A stretch of DNA of 6,528 bases. Source: Planctomycetes bacterium RIFOXYC2_FULL_41_27 (GTDB taxonomy: Bacteria; Planctomycetota; Brocadiia; Brocadiales; Brocadiaceae). A model generated the notes under the pieces. It was given only the letters and a program-made list of their open reading frames with translations. It had not been told where the DNA came from and did not search any database. Below are positions 5,644 to 6,528 of this stretch, piece by piece (positions within the stretch are counted from its first letter, which is position 1; each line of letters opens with the position of its first letter). A program made the translations under genes and the position numbers. The stretch is from NCBI GenBank assembly GCA_001828645.1, contig MHZD01000125.1, forward strand, positions 1-6,528, written 5' to 3'.

Positions 5644-6180
5644 CTACGCTTTAATCACCTGCATGCCGCTTTCGAGGGCTTGTTTATTGATGGCAAGCAA
5701 ATTCCCCTTTTTCCCTTTGAGCATCGCCTGCAATTGATCCAAAATAAGATGGGCAGAGAATAATTTTTTAATCGCAAGGAAAGCGCCTAACATGACAACA
5801 TTCGAGACCAGTACATTCCCCAATTTGCTGGCAATCTCTGTTGCAGGTATTTTATACGTTTTTGCATCGGGAAGGTTGTTTGATTTGATCATGGAGGAAT
5901 TCAGGACAAGCAACCCAGCGGGTTTTAACATGTCTTTATACTTTTGATACGAGGGTTGGTTCATGACAATGAGGGTATCGGCTTCTTCGATGAGTGGTGA
6001 AAAGATTTCTTCGTTTGAAATGATAAGGTGATAAACTGCCGTTCCACCCCGAACTTCAGTGCCGTAGGAAGGGAAATACGTTACATATTTACCATCGGCC
6101 ATGGCGGCCTGTGCAAGCAGTTTCCCCAGCAGCATCATCCCCTGTCCGCCAAAACCGGCTAAGATAATTTTCTCCGTCAT
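5644..6180 (-). CDS. korC: 2-oxoacid:ferredoxin oxidoreductase, gamma subunit
   Basis: A complete 178-residue gamma subunit of the 2-oxoacid:acceptor oxidoreductase family, which converts a 2-oxoacid plus CoA to acyl-CoA and CO2 with ferredoxin as electron partner, or the reverse. The N-terminus has the family glycine signature ILAGFGGQGMMLLGKLLA (6-23), with G9, G11, G12, Q13 and G14, followed by YFPSYGTEVRGGTA (35-48), both diagnostic. DTLIVMNQPSYQKY and VLVSNVVMLGAFL are typical later elements. Length is normal for a stand-alone gamma chain. The start ATG is 3 nt after the beta-subunit stop, with no strong ribosome site, so translational coupling is likely. The symbol follows the KorABC-type arrangement. 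The true substrate (2-oxoglutarate, branched-chain 2-oxoacid or pyruvate) cannot be told from this subunit. Confidence 0.9.
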   Translation of the reverse strand: MTEKIILAGFGGQGMMLLGKLLAQAAMADGKYVTYFPSYGTEVRGGTAVYHLIISNEEIFSPLIEEADTLIVMNQPSYQKYKDMLKPAGLLVLNSSMIKSNNLPDAKTYKIPATEIASKLGNVLVSNVVMLGAFLAIKKLFSAHLILDQLQAMLKGKKGNLLAINKQALESGMQVIKA

Positions 6181-6183
6181 AAC

Positions 6184-6528
6184 TTAGTTTTTGTGTTCCC
6201 AATCTTTTACCACCCCCAAAGGGAATGTCCTGGTCATTTCTTCATCAATATACTTCATCGCTTCGTTGGCATCCATTCTCCAGTAGATTGGGCAGGGAGA
6301 TAGAATTTCTATCAGGGAAAATCCCTTCTTTTCCATTTGGGTTTTAAACCCTTTTTCAAGCGCTTTTTTTGTCTTACGGATGTTTTCAGGAGATGATAAA
6401 CTGACTCTTTCAAGATAGCTGCTGCCATCCAGACTGGCTAACAGCTCACAGACACGGATGGGATATCCGTAGTTTATCGCATCTCGACCGGACGGCGTGG
6501 TAGCGGTTTTCTGCCTGAGTAAAGTCGT
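6184..6528 (-). CDS. korB: 2-oxoacid:ferredoxin oxidoreductase, beta subunit, C-terminal part
   Basis: The last 114 residues of the beta subunit, which in this family binds thiamine diphosphate and an iron-sulfur cluster. The visible part begins TTLLRQKTATTPSGRDAINY, matching the QKTSTTPxGR segment of KorB-type chains. It continues YPIRVCELLASLDG, YLERVSLSSPENI and KKALEKGFKTQ, then GFSLIEILSPCPIYW with its conserved Ser-x-Cys-Pro. It ends TFPLGVVKDWEHKN and TAA. The thiamine diphosphate motif and most cysteines lie beyond the right edge. The stop is 3 nt before the gamma start, so the two are one operon; an alpha gene would be expected further upstream. The KorB name rests on the TTPxGR pattern, and related VorB chains are alike. 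Confidence 0.88.
   Translation of the reverse strand, partial: TTLLRQKTATTPSGRDAINYGYPIRVCELLASLDGSSYLERVSLSSPENIRKTKKALEKGFKTQMEKKGFSLIEILSPCPIYWRMDANEAMKYIDEEMTRTFPLGVVKDWEHKN

Overview
The window reads as part of a chromosome from an anaerobic Gram-negative-type bacterium of moderate GC content (roughly low-to-mid 40s percent by eye). The gene styles, the 2-oxoacid:acceptor oxidoreductase and the abundant palindromic intergenic repeats suggest an anammox-type planctomycete (Brocadia/Kuenenia-like). That placement is from memory of such genomes and is not proven by the sequence.

Layout, left to right. (1) Positions 1-3011 hold a minus-strand proteostasis block in transcription order groEL, a small heat-shock protein (Hsp20), and the start of lon, which runs off the left edge. 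groEL and hsp20 are separated by an intrinsic terminator, and hsp20 has its own good sigma70-type promoter. The hsp20-lon gap holds an 88-bp palindromic repeat. (2) Positions 3012-3769 are non-coding: a candidate groEL promoter back to back with a plus-strand promoter, then a 231-bp MITE-like element with terminal inverted repeats and nested palindromes, then a 68-bp palindromic repeat. (3) murD (plus strand, 3770-5170) encodes a complete MurD ligase outside any cell-wall cluster. A second, inverted copy of the 68-bp repeat lies over its 3' end and supplies its last residues and stop codon. (4) Positions 5240-5519 (minus) contain what looks like a decaying toxin-antitoxin pair: only the C-terminal tail of a BrnT-like toxin, overlapping a CopG/BrnA-like antitoxin whose own C-terminus has been replaced. 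(5) Positions 5644-6528 (minus) carry the end of the beta-subunit gene and the complete gamma-subunit gene of a 2-oxoacid:ferredoxin oxidoreductase, three bases apart and clearly one operon.

Functionally, GroEL, Hsp20 and Lon fold, hold and degrade damaged proteins. MurD adds D-glutamate in peptidoglycan synthesis. The oxidoreductase interconverts 2-oxoacids and acyl-CoA using low-potential electrons. No complete new system is evident. The most interesting material is the repeat architecture around murD and groEL and the TA remnant.
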